A model generated the notes under the pieces. That model was not told the origin of the DNA and ran no database searches. It saw nothing but the letters and a program-made list of their open reading frames with translations. Positions 48,104 through 62,799 of a DNA stretch of 64,000 bases are shown here, piece after piece. Each line of letters starts with the position of its first letter. The first letter of the stretch is position 1. The translations under genes and the position numbers were made by a program. The DNA is from Chytridium lagenaria (Eukaryota > Chytridiomycota > Chytridiomycetes > Chytridiales > Chytridiaceae), in assembly GCA_025449115.1 (NCBI GenBank), contig JAHLKC010000142.1, positions 1 through 64,000 of the forward strand, read 5' to 3'.

Positions 48104-50382
48104 CTAGTCTGAAACATCCATCCAGCCCTCGTCATCTTCAACCCCTTTCTTGATCCCATATTCTTTAAAATCAGTCGAGACGCAATAACGTCCATTGCCA
48201 ACGTCAGGTAAAACAACAAGGCTGAAATGTTCAGCATTCTTCTTTTCCTTACGCCTCCGCGATGAACGAGCGGTTGACGATTTTGACCACTCGCACTCCT
48301 CTCTGTTCTTCCTCGCAACAGCCCTCTGATCCTACAAAGAGTCAGCACGAAGCAATGTAAGGCAATGAAGATAACATGTAAGCATGTAACATTAAATAGC
48401 TCACCTGGTAGCGATTGAAAACCGATCTTCGGGTAGGCTTGCTAATCGTAACCATAGGGTCGGCGACATAGCCTTCACGCTAGGTGCTTCAGGAAGGCCG
48501 TAATCAAAACGGCTCGACCCCTCAATGAGGTTTCTCTCAAGGGATGCGGTAGTATCTACATTCAAACCTTCGTCGAAGCTAGATTCAGGCAGAGTAATAC
48601 CCGCTGAGCTCGAGCCTTCATCGAGGCTCGATTCAGGCGGAGTCACGACGGCGGTGTTGAAAGCTTCATTGACGTTAGACCCAGAGAGTAACCCAGCCTC
48701 CAAACTTGGATCTTGATCGGCAGATACGGGCAGAGTCACGACGGTGGAACTCTGATCTCCATCAACGCTGGGCTCATGACCGCCTGAGCCCAGACCTTGA
48801 TTGAGGCTAAGTGCGGGCGAGGTAGGCGGGAGTGCAACGGCCTTCTTCTTTTCGGACGACCTCGAGTATAAAGGCGTGCGTCGAGACTGGCGACGAGAGA
48901 TCTGTAAAAAAAAAAATTATTAGATTTTCAGAAACAAAAGAAAATGGGAGGATGAATGCACTAAAGCTTACCAAATTATCGATTCCAAACGGATTTCTGG
49001 CATCTTGGTTGGCTGGCTCACAAACCCCCAGATTCATTTGTAGATGACCTTTGTCACTCTTTGCCGAAGTTGACATGCCAACTGGCATGGCAGTGAGAAG
49101 CTCATGAGACTCTAGAAAGGTACTTGAAGCATAACTCCTGTAAGGTACTCTAGCACTCTCGCCCTCAGTCCAAGGCGATGGCCCGCCAAAAATACTCGAA
49201 ACTTCATTGTCGTTATGATGAAAATGGGTATAGGGGCCTCGACTGTCATGCTCAATAAATCTCCCAGTAATCAATGGTGGTTGCATCGTTTGCTGAGTGT
49301 ATTGAGAGGGAACAAGGGGAGTTCCGTACTTGAAATCACGGTAAGAGTGAGAGGCATGCGCGTACGAAACTGGAGATTGCATCATCACAGCAGGAAGAGG
49401 CTGCCTAAATGTCGTGCCAATCTGCATTATGAAACAAGAATATTAGCTCTATAACCACAACGGCCAGTTCTAATCATAAATGGAAAGCGTACCAGCTCAT
49501 CATTAACGGCCGCTTCCTGGCGTAGCTTTCGTAGTAACTCTTGGTAGCAAAAAGGTCAATTCTTGAATCATCAAAAGAACAATTCTCAGTCGTTGTGTGT
49601 GATACACCCCTGTTCGAAGCAGCACTAATTGGCGCAAAGTCGGAAGGGATCTCCGCCCTCTCGTGATATCCCGGAGGATGAACAAGCTTGATGTTACCTC
49701 CACGAACCCGCTCGTAAGTCCCATTCGTTCAGGAGCGTAAGCTTTGTAATCGTCGTCATCTTTAAAAGATGTAGGGAATCCCGTATACTAAACATTCTGC
49801 GCCAAGCAGACACTCCATTCTTCACTGCACAGTCCAACAGCTCAAACGACAACCCAGTAACGGACGCGAATCCTCCGTCCTCAATGCAATCTTCGCACTG
49901 AGCCCCTTCTTGCATACAGTTGTCGCAGTCGTCCAATGGTTGAAGAACCTTGACTTTCTTTAAAAACCTCATCCTCTCGTTATAGGGAGGAGCCACCAGA
50001 GATTCTCCATGGAGTCGATATATGCTTGCTCAATTTGCAATTCCGCAGCAAGCGGCGTGCCCTTAAAGCCATCAGGCCTCCAAAACTTCACGTCGACTAC
50101 TCCGCCCTTTTGAAGGATAGTACCAAAGCTTTCACGTCTCACAAACTCTTTAACCGCCCACTTCATCTGACCTACGGGCACGCTCTCAATCGAAAATGCA
50201 CGACCCTCAGTCTGACAGGGCAAACACAATTCGTCCAAGGACTTGCAGATGGCGCAATCCCCATCACGGGCGAGAATTTTGACCTTATAAAGGAAGTTGC
50301 AAAACTTGTCGCGAGGTAGATAAGCACAGAGCTCTGAGGAGGAGGTTGGCGGAGGATCCCAGGAGTGGTTGGTCGACGGCAT
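48104..50382 (-). CDS. Unknown protein with two CxxC-x6-CxxC modules
   Basis: The start at ATG 50382 gives MPSTNHSWDPPPTSS. Two related modules follow: FLYKVKILARDGDCAICKSL then LCLPCQTEG, and FLKKVKVLQPLDDCDNCMQE then QCEDCIEDGG. Each has four cysteines spaced CxxC-x6-CxxC after an F-L-x-K-V-K lead-in and before a similar helix (SVPVGQMKWAVKEFV versus LSFELLDCAVKNGVS). Each module probably binds one zinc ion. The rest is disordered (about 48400-49420). The end is a basic segment (ARKNREECEWSKSS, then RSSRRRKEKKN) and an acidic C-terminus finishing at 48104. Frame changes occur near 49990 and 49755. No known family was recognised. A nuclear or nucleic-acid-linked role is a guess from the basic C-terminal segment. 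Confidence 0.6.
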
Positions 50383-53412
<3,030 letters not shown>

Positions 53413-53793
53413 AAACGTACGACGGATGTTAAAATTGGCATTTTTTTTATATAACCTATGTTCTTGGTGCCCTCAACATTATGCGATGTTGCATTATGGT
53501 TGCAATGTGCCATGATTACCCCTTGCATAAGGGCCTTCCCATGCACCGGAAAGACGACGAACCCTTAATCGCGTAGAGTGTCGCCCTCACCAGATGATGG
53601 GCGAGAAAGCTTTCGTGGGCCATGAAAATGGCATAATATATTACAAGAGAGCAATGTACAAAAAATATACTTTATAAAGAGATGGGGATTAAATAGATGT
53701 ATGATGATGGATGAATGGATGTTAAAATGCACTGATTGAAGAGATAAGCAAATGATGTGATGAGTGGATGTAAAGTAGTGTCGACGGGGGTTT
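53413..53793. other. Intergenic between convergent genes
   Basis: Contains a T-run and AT-rich 3' UTR-like sequence. No gene recognised. Confidence 0.3.
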
Positions 53794-54342
53794 TCACAAC
53801 TCCCGAAAGGATGCCTTTTCGAGAATAAACTTCCCCTCCTTGTATCGTTGGGATTCTTCAAAGGCTTTGTCCTGTGATGCTGTCAGGACCCGTCAATGTT
53901 TTGGTGTTGACTCACGTATTTCCAGCCGACAACGTTGTGACAGCACAGGCAAAAGATGTCCCGGACCGTGTGCAGTCCTGTCGTCATGGTTCGGTCTTCA
54001 GGTCTTCCCTCGATGATATTGAAACTACGGGGTCAAAAAAGTGTTAAAACGGAAGGGTTCGGGGTGGCACTTTTGTAGCTTAAAAACGTCGTCGAGCTCA
54101 CACTTTATGAACTGTTAAACCGAGAAGAGCGTTAGTTGAAATACGGAATGTGTAGAAAGAAATAGATGGAACGGACGTGGGCGTCGATAGTACTGACATA
54201 AATAGGCTTTTCCCTTTGCTCCCTGAAACTGCTTTGACAGAATCTCATTCTGCGTCGACAGATGCGTCTTGCACTCTGTGCATCCCAGAACCTTGTCAGT
54301 GGGATGGATATCATCGAGAAAACGTTTGTGAACAATGCCCAT
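53794..54342 (-). CDS. Yippee/MOH1-like zinc-binding protein
   Basis: The start at ATG 54342 gives MGIVHKRFLDDI, followed by KVLGCTECKTHLS (first Cys-x2-Cys) and KQFQGAKGKAYL. Later exons read FNIIEGRPEDRTMTTGLHTV, then RDIFCLCCHNVVGWKY (second Cys-x2-Cys with the family GWKY). The end is KAFEESQRYKEGKFILEKA at 53794. This matches the full Yippee domain, a conserved eukaryotic zinc-binding fold also found in cereblon; yeast MOH1 and human YPELs belong here. A very small exon (about 8 bases, near 54100) seems needed to bridge the first and third parts, ending near AYLF. The exact splice choice there is uncertain. Function in fungi is poorly defined. Confidence 0.88.
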
Positions 54343-54472
54343 CCTGGCTCGATGGAAGGTTGGATGCGAAAGAGTTGGACGGGATGAGGGAACTCCGACA
54401 AAAAAAGCTTTGCCACAAAAAACAAAAAAAAAATAATGACTTCTATTTATTGACACGGGAGCCATGCTGCAA

Positions 54473-55483
54473 TCAATCGATCCTGTCGGCTTCGTCCAGA
54501 ACCTCCTGCAAAACATAGCAGATATGAGTAAGTACAACACCCACGCGAGCACACGCAAATTAAACAAACCTGAAAGTTAAATCCCTCCGGCGTTTTATGA
54601 AACTTCTCAACAAGCGCCTTCTTTCTCTCACTCCCCGTTACATAAAACATCTGCAAAAGATACACCAGCAACTTCGCATCATCCGCTGTGAGTACCTTAC
54701 TCACAATCTCCCCATTCATTAACACCATCTTTTTCGAATCCGCTAATTCATCAAAATGCGTCAACACAAGATGCGGCCTCGCGTTTTCCTGCTTGGTCTT
54801 GTATTCGAGAAGGGGGGTGAAGAAGACATTGGATTTGTAGATTTGCATGAAGAAAAACTCGTAGCCGCTTTCACGGGGGAGGGGAAGAACAAACTAAATG
54901 GACTTAGGAGAATGGAGCAAGGGGTGCCTTACAAATGGGTATTGGGCGGCTCGTTGTTTAAAGGTTTTGTAAAAGTCAGAGGACATTGCTCCAGAGATAA
55001 AACCATCTTTGGTGAAGTAAAAGTTGTTCCAGATTTCGGATATTCGTTCGGCTGTCTCTTTTTCCAGGAGATCCACTTTCATGACTTTGTGAAGGCCCTA
55101 ATGAAGGAACATGTCAGTCATGCACGCAAGATCGTCATATGTTGCTTCGAACCTGCAATCCCGGTGTTGGGTCCGTGGTTATTTTAGCTTCTCCCGTCTG
55201 TCCCCCCTTCTCCTGCTGTGCTTTCTTGTAAAGTGCCAACGCTTCCTTCTCCTTCCACTTTTGGATCTTCTCGTCCATCATTCTCTTTCGGCTCTCCTCA
55301 TGCTTCTTAATCAATTGCTCAACATCTGAAAGCCCTTCTCTTCAAATACATTAGACTCTGTGATGCGATACAGGTTAGTTACTTTTGCGCCTGTCGTTGA
55401 AGCTTCTGCTGGTATTTTTCAAGGTAGTCCTTGGAATCAGGATGCGACACTGGCAGCGATTCCGGCGCATGCACAGCACGCAT
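54473..55483 (-). CDS. ATP11: ATP11 mitochondrial F1-ATPase assembly chaperone
   Basis: The start is set at ATG 55483 (MRAVHAPESLPV). Then come DSKDYLEKYQQKLQRQAQK and a charged helical linker (EQLIKKHEESRKRMMDEKI). The conserved domain follows: VDLLEKETAERISEIWNNFY, DFYKTFKQRAAQYPFF and FFFMQIYKSNVFFTPLLEYK. Next are ARPHLVLTHFDELADSKK, VLMNGEI, and the C-terminal AKLLVYLLQMFYVTGSE, ending DEADRID at 54473. Atp11 binds free F1 beta subunits in the mitochondrial matrix to prevent aggregation. The N-terminus should be a mitochondrial presequence; a neighbouring frame also starts with a plausible one (MSQRFIGNAC), so the first exon needs checking. Confidence 0.9.
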
Positions 55484-55646
55484 TACCGATGAAACGTTGA
55501 GACATCTCACACATGCAGCCGGTACCACCTCCCCCTCGCAACCCCATGCAGCAATCTCAACCCCCACATCCTAATACAAAAAAAGCAACAAAAGCAGAAA
55601 ATTCAAACTCTTTTGCTGGTGTCCAAAAAACCAACGCAAAAAACAG

Positions 55647-57357
55647 ATGCTGGCGAGAAGCAGACGGCTGCTCAACGCCACCCACCTCGTCAATGCATAC
55701 CGTAAACCCACAAGATCCCTCCTCATAGGCATAAGGAACGCCTCAACCGGACAATCGGGGCTCAGTTCCTCAAAAGTCGTGGCTGCGGGTTCCGCTGCCG
55801 CTCTCCTGACAGCTGGCGTTTACTATCTGTACCCATCGGAACCAACTGCCGCCATGCCTCATACCAAGAAACCTCATAAACTAGACACATTGACACCCCT
55901 GTCCAGAGAGGAAGTTGAGGAGAAGTTGAGAAAGTTTGAGAAGACGGCTTTGGTTGGAGAATTGGGAGCGGGACCGGCGGCGGCGACTTGGTTGTCGTAT
56001 TTGGGAATGAATGGGGGAATGGCCGCTAGCCCTCATAAGCCACCAGTTGTAAGATTTGACACGAACTCTGTGAACAGTAATGACCCGTGTGAGGATTATT
56101 ACTGTCAACACACATTCAATGGGAACCTCATCTTTAGGTATATATGATGACGTGGACATCGCTAACCGGTTTTTTTAGCATGTTTGACGGACACGGTGGA
56201 CCCGAATGCGCCGCCCTTCTTAAAAAGTACCTTGCAAGCTACATTGCCCATGCCGTATCGCAACTCCCCGCCCTCACCCAAGATCATTTGACAAGCCCAT
56301 CCCCTAACCGTAAAAAGGCTGTCGAATCTGCATTAAAATCCGCATTCAAACGCATGGACGCCGACATTGTCGGTGGAGCCATCGACGTTGCACCCAATAG
56401 TCTGCCTTTAAATAGCCGGATTAAGGAAAGCTTGAAAAGCGCGTTGGCCGGCTCGTGTGCGCTTGTAGCGTATATGGAGGGTAATGATGTTTATGTGTGT
56501 TGTACGGGAGATTCTAGGGCGGTGTTGGGGAGCTGTACTTCAGAAGGGAGGTTTATGGCGACGGATTTGAGTGCGGATCAGACTGTGAAGAATCCTAATG
56601 AGTATGGGAGGTTGATTGATGAACATCCTGGGGAGTTGGAGACAGTTGTAGTGAGGGGGCGCGTACTGGGAGGTTTAATGCCTACCAGAGCTTTTGGTAA
56701 AGATTTTTTATCGGCCTTTAGAATGCTGACGTATATTTAGGTGATGCACGATACAAATGGCCTTTGGACATTCAAAACAAAGTACTTCCAGCATTAAGCC
56801 GTCGCTCAACCCCAAGAAACTACAAAACACCTCCTTACGTCACCGCTGAACCCGAAGTCACTCACTACCTGATCGACCCTTCACGCGACAAATTCCTCGT
56901 TCTCGCCACCGACGGTCTCTACGATGTTCTTGAAAGTGACGACGTTGTCTCCGTTGTCAGCGAGTACATGAGGCACAAAAATCTTGTTTCACCACCCGTC
57001 GATAAACGTGTTGACAAATGGCTGCACGTTGACGAAAACGCCGCCACGGATCTCCTGAGAAACGCGCTGGGCGGACCTGATGAGGAACGAACGAGGAAGT
57101 TGCTTGCCATCCCTGCACCCCTTTCGAGAAGGTTTAGAGATGATATCACTATCAATGTGATCTTCTTTGGGCAGAATGCGCCCACTTTGTCGTCTTCACC
57201 TTCGTCTTCTACGGTTTTGGCGTCTCCTGAAAATATTGGTATTGGGTCTCCATCTGATTATGGCAATTTGGCGTCGGTGGATTTGACGCTGGCGCTGGCT
57301 AAGAGGCAGAGACTTGGTGAATGGGCAAACTGGTTGGACAGATTGGCAAAACTCTGA
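55647..57357 (+). CDS. PTC5: Mitochondrial PP2C-type phosphatase, pyruvate dehydrogenase phosphatase-like
   Basis: Three exons (55647-56137, 56179-56696, 56741-57357) with GT-AG introns of about 41 and 44 bases, all in frame. The N-terminus MLARSRRLLNATHLVNAYRK is an Arg-rich presequence, then there is one hydrophobic segment (VVAAGSAAALLTAGVYYLYP), as in inner-membrane-associated Ptc5. PP2C motifs are FSMFDGHGGPECAA (metal-binding Asp/Gly), LAGSCALVAYMEG, CCTGDSRAVLG, LSADQT, RAFGDARYK, VLATDGLYDVLESDD and RRFRDDITINVIFFG. The length of about 540 residues fits the family. It likely dephosphorylates and activates the pyruvate dehydrogenase E1 alpha subunit. Confidence 0.92.
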
Positions 57358-57568
57358 ATGTCTTCATTATCTTTCCCTTTTTTTTTTTCTCGCATTTTTT
57401 TAAAAAACACAACGATTTCTTATCTCTTTCATTATTTTTATCTGTTTGTTATCTCAGATCTTTATTGATTTTTTTTCTTTTTTTTTCTCTTTCCCATCGC
57501 TGTTTATGTTTCTTCTGTGCAAAAAGTGAAATGATGTACCATGACGTATTTTTATTGATTCGTTTGTG

Positions 57569-58867
57569 CTAAGTTAATAAAAAAATCAATGGCAACCCAA
57601 CTACAACAACAATCCCCATTCCTCCGAACGTCCACGCCAAAAGCTTCTGCTCTTCAGCAGTATATGCTCCACGTGGAGCACGTGGCACAGCCTCTACGTC
57701 CTCCTGCACCGGCGTCGCAGAAACCTGTCTCCTCCGTCCTCTGGAAGGTGACGAATCATTGGTAGGCATCCGTGAAGAAATCTCATCCTCATCCGGTAGA
57801 GTCGCATCCTGTCTAACAGAGGGGGATAAAGACTCTTCATCATCTTCAGAAGCGCTTCCGAGTCCTTCACCGTCAGATTCAATGGGAGTGTAGGAAAGTG
57901 TCGCTTCACGGAGAGCACGTTTAGCTACGACTGTAATAAAGACGACGGAACCGACTAAGAAGACGAGGGAAAAGAGAATGGTGATGAGTTTCGTGCGAAG
58001 ATCGATTTCGACTTTTTCGGCGCCGGCGAGGGAGCCGACGATAGAGCCGATGAAGGAGTATAGGGTGGCTCCGGGTCTTTTTTGATCAAGTTTAGAAATT
58101 CCAAGGACGATAAAGAATAGTATACGGCGACTTACATATTTCCGAGGAGAGTGGCGAACATAACGGCGTACATCTTTCAAGATAAATAGGAAAAAATATG
58201 GAAAAATCTTACCTGCATACTGGTAAGACTAAGCAAATAATTACATAAACCAAAAGGCACAATGGGTGATAAACGAAGTAACAGAACAATTTTCCAACCT
58301 AAAATCGCTTATCAAAAAAGTTATCACAGGTAAGCCATACCTTCCCGCGAGAGTGCTGCGTCGATAGCCGTCAATGATGGATCAGATCTAACTCTTTTTT
58401 CAATCCATGGTCGCAGTACCGTTCTTCCCAACGAAAATGCAAGGAGGAGACCGGCCTAGCGGAAAACGTAAGGGTTCACACAACAAAAAATATTACCTGA
58501 GAACCAAGTAGGATTATAATAACGGACAAAATCATGGGTCTGAAGATAACACCAGCGGATATTGAGATGAAGGTGGCTGATAAAAACCTTATTAAAACAA
58601 AGGCGGTGGACCGTCTGGTTTACCTGGCACCATGAGGCATGTAAACGTTCCAAAAAACAGGACAAAAATGACCGAACCGATGGCTTTATGGTCATTTACG
58701 TACTCGAGGAATGCGAGGATGTGAGGTTTTGCGAGAGGGTACTAAAAGACTAATAAGAAGAATGGTGAGAAATGGGCATTTACCAGTCCGACGCCTGCAG
58801 ATATCAGAGCGACGGCTATGCATGCCCCGAAAAGGTAATGACGCCATCGATGCAGGAGTGCTAGCAT
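57569..58867 (-). CDS. TVP38/TMEM64-type VTT-domain (SNARE-associated Golgi) membrane protein
   Basis: The start at ATG 58867 gives MLALLHRWRHYLFGACIAVA, a first TM helix. Later exons encode KAIGSVIFVLFFGTFTCLMV, ISISAGVIFRPMILSVIIIL and LLLAFSLGRTVLRPWIEK. Then comes the VTT core KIVLLLRLSPLVPFGLCNYL (Arg-Leu-Ser-Pro, Pro-Phe), then FATLLGNIAGATLYSFIGSI. The last exon holds two TM helices separated by a charged, acidic cytoplasmic loop with SPSRGRRR. This order matches DedA/TVP38/VMP1-type proteins, which include lipid scramblase-like membrane proteins of Golgi and ER. The final acidic loop and extra C-terminal helix go beyond the common core. Confidence 0.87.
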
Positions 58868-59160
58868 CGTGGATTAAGTGGGTCTTTAATTAATCAGCGG
58901 AGGAGGAGCCACAACCAGTAGGAAGTAGACAGAGCAAGAGCAAGAAGGTGGGCAATGAAAGAATGAGATACAAGTTTTGTTGAAGCCAAATGCTATAAGG
59001 AAGGCTCAGAACGACGGCATCCAAAAAAGTCGTGTTGCGATGTGGAGCGTCCAGGTGTCCAGCCAGAAGGAAAGGAGGTCCAAATTGGATCCCCTATCAC
59101 AAAGGCGGGTTGACGATCAGTTGGGTTGTGCAACATTCCAATTCTTTTGTCATTGCCAAA
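58868..59160. promoter_or_regulatory. Divergent promoter region between the VTT gene and GNA1
   Basis: Only 293 bases separate the two start codons, so this must hold both core promoters. No specific element could be recognised. Confidence 0.5.
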
Positions 59161-60129
59161 ATGCTCTTCTCCCAGTCACTCATCTCCCAGGACGTCCTCA
59201 AGTCGCTTGCGCCGGGATACACCATCAGGCCACTTGCTCCCACCGACTACGAGAAGGGTAAGACATTCTTGATTTGTTGGTGTATCTGAATATGTGGATG
59301 GCTGAACAAACGCGTCGCTTTTGCTCTTTGTTGCAGGCTTCCTTGAGACCCTTGGTGCCCTCACCAGCGTCGGCAAGATCTCACAGGGAGAGTTCCTTGG
59401 TATGATGATGATTTTTCAAAAATACTGAGGACATCTTGCAGAGCGTTTCTCCTACCTTAAAGCACGGAACGACACCTACTTTACTATTGGTAAGGCCTTC
59501 TGACATGCCAGAAAGCTAAGGTTGAGCTAGTTGTTGAGGATCTCAAGAACCAGAAAATTGTGGGCGCAGGTACAATCTTGGTCGAGAGGAAGTTTGTTCA
59601 CAACAATGGCTTGGTAAGTTTTGACACATCATCAGTGATTCTTCAATTCTGACTTCCTTTGGAATAGGTTGGTCACATTGAAGGTTTGTTCATTCAAACT
59701 TAAAGGAAAGGCTAATAATGAAAAGACATTGTGACTGCAGAGTCTGCTCGTGGATTGAATCTTGGACGATTGTAAGTGAAGAATTCATGTTTCCAATTCC
59801 TAATTCCTGTTCCTATCAGGATCATTGAGACCTTGAAGCACATTGGGAAGGTGACTGGATGCTACAAGAGTACGTAAAATAGCAGTTTATTTTGTTTATG
59901 TTCTAATACTAATGCGGTATTCCACAGTTATCCGTAAGTTATTGTTTCCAATTTGTATGCTGAGGTATGGTCGTTTTGCTAGTTGACTGCAGTGAAAAAA
60001 ACATCCCCTTCTACAACAAGTGCGGCTTCGTTCAGAAGGTATGTTTCCACTCCATAACACCTGATAACCTCCTTGCAGGAGTACGAGATGGCTTGGTACA
60101 TTAAGGAGAACGAGAGGGCCAAGCTCTAA
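59161..60129 (+). CDS. GNA1: Glucosamine-6-phosphate N-acetyltransferase
   Basis: Ten exons with all splice phases consistent: 59161-59259, 59337-59399, 59442-59489, 59531-59613, 59668-59683, 59726-59771, 59820-59869, 59928-59933, 59983-60038 and 60079-60129. The GNAT motifs include YTIRPLAPTDYEKGF, VGAGTILVERKFVHN, GHIEDIVTAESARGLNLG (acetyl-CoA loop) and KVTGCYKIILDCSEKNIPF then YNKCGFVQKEYEMAWYI. The total is about 170 residues, as usual for Gna1. It makes N-acetylglucosamine-6-phosphate for UDP-GlcNAc, and therefore for chitin and glycans. The eighth exon is only six bases (ATAT-like TTATCC). No frame break is seen. Confidence 0.93.
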
Positions 60130-60214
60130 AGAAGCGTGACGCTTCATTATTCCCAGTTACATAATAAAATTGTCTTGAAAAATTCAATCTCAATTGTCCA
60201 AAACTCCTGAAATC

Positions 60215-61268
60215 ATGGTGAGCTGCCACGAGAAGCCTCAACACTGACACTGAGGCCGCATAGAACAGAATATTCGGAACCTCAAAGCCAAAAGTTCCTA
60301 AACCTACCGTCAACGATGCCATTCGGGAGGTGGGTCTTTTAGAAAAGGTGGTTGGATGGCTGAACTTCGACTTAAACACAGACAGACGGGAGAGCTGATG
60401 CGGTTGAGGTCAAGATCAAAAAGCTTGACGCTGAGCTTATCAAGTACAAGGATCAGCTTAAAAAAATGAGAGAGGTCCCGCAAAGGTAAGTTAGCTCATG
60501 GTACACTCGTAATGTGGCAAGCTGTGGAGATCGAAAGCTCACATCGTTTGATACCCTAGGAATCCGTCAAGCAAAAGGCTCTCAGGATTGTGAAGCAGAA
60601 GAAGCTGTAGGAGTTGATATATTCAAGGAACTTTTTAACAGTAATATAGCTACGAGGGACAGAGGGATCAATTGATGCAGCAGTCGTTTAACATGGAGCA
60701 AGGTGAACCATTTGCATAGAACTGTTTATTTAAGTATTACTACAGCCAACATGGCTACGGAAAACCTCAAGAATACCATGGTGACAGTGGAGGCGATGAA
60801 GTCAGCAAACAAGGAACTCAAGACTCAATACAAAAAGATTAATCTTGATAAGATTGAGGTACGCTGGGTATCTTTACTTGCAATTCTAAAGTATGGCGCG
60901 TAGAAAATCCAAGACGAAATGGAGGATTTATTGGAACAGGCGAATGAGATTCAGGAGACTTTAGGACGGTCTTATGCCTTGCCGGATGATATTGATGAAG
61001 CAGATCTTGAAGCAGGTGAGAGATTTGATATGCGGTGTGTTAGATTGACGGCCGAGTAGAATTAGAGGCACTTGAGGATGATCTTTTAGAAGACGAAGAT
61101 GCCGTGCCGTCGTACCTGCAGGACGAACCTGAGCTTCCAGAGACATCATCTATTGACCCGAATGCCATCCATGTAAGTCAAAACCTGTCCATGCAGAATT
61201 GCATTTAAATCTGTACAAAGCAAAACGAGTCTCAACAGAGCGAGACTCCCATGAGGCTAGGCGCGTAA
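60215..61268 (+). CDS. VPS60: ESCRT-III subunit VPS60/CHMP5
   Basis: The start codon at 60215-60217 ends its exon exactly at ATG|GTGAGC, and the next exon (60264-60333) begins AACAGAATATTC, giving [15 protein letters not shown]. The core follows: [95 protein letters not shown] and [15 protein letters not shown]. The end is an acidic tail at 61268. This is the CHMP5/Vps60 pattern (Snf7 fold, about 220 residues), involved in endosomal sorting and Vps4 regulation through Vta1. One base appears to be missing at the exon junction near 60490-60560. The gene begins only 85 bases after the GNA1 stop, in the same direction. Confidence 0.92.
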
Positions 61269-61484
61269 TTTGGCTTATATGTATTCCATAACGAAAGGCC
61301 AAGCACTCTTTGAGACCCTTCTACCGCAACTTTAAGGCCGTATTCTCTCTGACATCCAATTCACCACTCCGTGTCTTTCAAGTGCCGGCGTCCAAACGAT
61401 TCTCATCGCTTTCAACCCTTCACTTCCAACCCTTAACAGGAAATTCAACAACATCACCCTTGGAAATTCAAGGCAAATATATCA

Positions 61485-62468
61485 TTATACTCTTTTGAGG
61501 ACCCCTGACTCCTCAAGCACGTCCCTTGCAGCCTGATTTATATGCTTAAACCTTGCCGGACCCAGTTGAATTCCCCCATACCATCTTGCCACCAAAACCA
61601 CCACATTTCGCAGTTCCAGTATTTGAAGTAAATGCAATAACCGGCCCCCAGCCGCTTGCTCCCCATCGTCATCACAGTCTTGACGAATGATCATATGCGC
61701 CTCAGGACGGGTCCCACCTTTTTTGTCTTTTTTGCTTGAATGCAGGGATGAGCCTTTGGCATCAGGCGCATTTACAGAGATACGATATGCCCACATAAGA
61801 TGTGTTGAACGAGCTATTTTGCCGTTTAAACGCAACGTTCGGCGAACTTCATCCAATTCTTCAAGGTTGTTAATTGTTGCGCAGAACCCCTGAAAAACAC
61901 TCTTGCGGTCCGTTATGGGATTTGAACCAAAGTGGATCGTGATGTTGGATGTCGGCGGGGTGTCATGCGGTGTGTGAGAGACGGTGAGTGATGCTGTGGA
62001 TTCGGTGATATCGACAATGTTGGTCAATGTATCTTTGGCGAGCTCCAGGTCTTGTTCCTCTTGCGGAGATGGTGGCGATGCGGCCAAGGTAAGGTCACGG
62101 TCTGCTTTAAGCGTTTTTAAGCTCTCTTCAATTAGACTCAGCCATGAATAGAGGACAACTTCGCCAGGGGTGTACATCTCCAAACATTGTATCTGAACGT
62201 CATCGAGCCATGTTTGATATCGAAGAACTTCACCGTTCGATTGCGATAAAGGAAAAGGAAGAACTTGAGGAGGGACGACTATGTCGGTCATGTTGGGTGG
62301 GTCTTGTGATGGGTAAGCTGACGGAATCTGAATCTTCACGATGGCTTTATCATCATCGGGCTCTTTCGAGATAGCGAGTCGGCATATTATCGACTGGTGT
62401 ATATGAGAAACATCCGACCCATAGATGGACGCCAGAACCTCGATCTCCTCAGCAGCTTCATCCTCCAT
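61485..62468 (-). CDS. YIH1: YIH1/IMPACT translation regulator
   Basis: A single intact exon of 327 codons starting MEDEAAEEIEVLASIYGSDV. The RWD domain covers residues 1 to about 115 (VLASIYG start, PSAYPSQDPP turn, WLSLIEESLKTL end). A linker is followed by the ancient IMPACT/UPF0029 domain from about residue 175: FGSNPITDRKSVFQGFCA, STHLMWAYRI and DCDDDGEQAAGGRLLHLL. The end has VARWYGGIQLGPARFKHI. Yih1/IMPACT binds Gcn1 and actin and restrains Gcn2 activation under amino-acid stress. The length matches the family. It converges on VPS60 with about 216 bases between stops. Confidence 0.95.
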   Translation of the reverse strand: MEDEAAEEIEVLASIYGSDVSHIHQSIICRLAISKEPDDDKAIVKIQIPSAYPSQDPPNMTDIVVPPQVLPFPLSQSNGEVLRYQTWLDDVQIQCLEMYTPGEVVLYSWLSLIEESLKTLKADRDLTLAASPPSPQEEQDLELAKDTLTNIVDITESTASLTVSHTPHDTPPTSNITIHFGSNPITDRKSVFQGFCATINNLEELDEVRRTLRLNGKIARSTHLMWAYRISVNAPDAKGSSLHSSKKDKKGGTRPEAHMIIRQDCDDDGEQAAGGRLLHLLQILELRNVVVLVARWYGGIQLGPARFKHINQAARDVLEESGVLKRV

Positions 62469-62799
62469 ATTGGGAAAATAAAAGACAAAAAAAAATCCTA
62501 TACAGAAAGTACTCTATTAGTTGCTCCCATTCTGCACGGAAGGACGGAATAAATTCAGCGTCCTTCACGAACACTGCGTCAAACAACCCTTCACAAAACC
62601 CCTCCAACGTCAGCTCTTCGAAAACAAGAATAACACGCAAAAAAATTAAAATGGAAGAACATCCACGTGAATTACTATACAGGACGGGGAGAGAGAAAAA
62701 TAAACAGTCGAGCTTCCAACAACAGCCATAAAAGAAGGAACTACACAAAATAAGAATAAGGGGGGAAGGGAGGTTTGCCCTGAGGCTTTGAAAAAAAAT

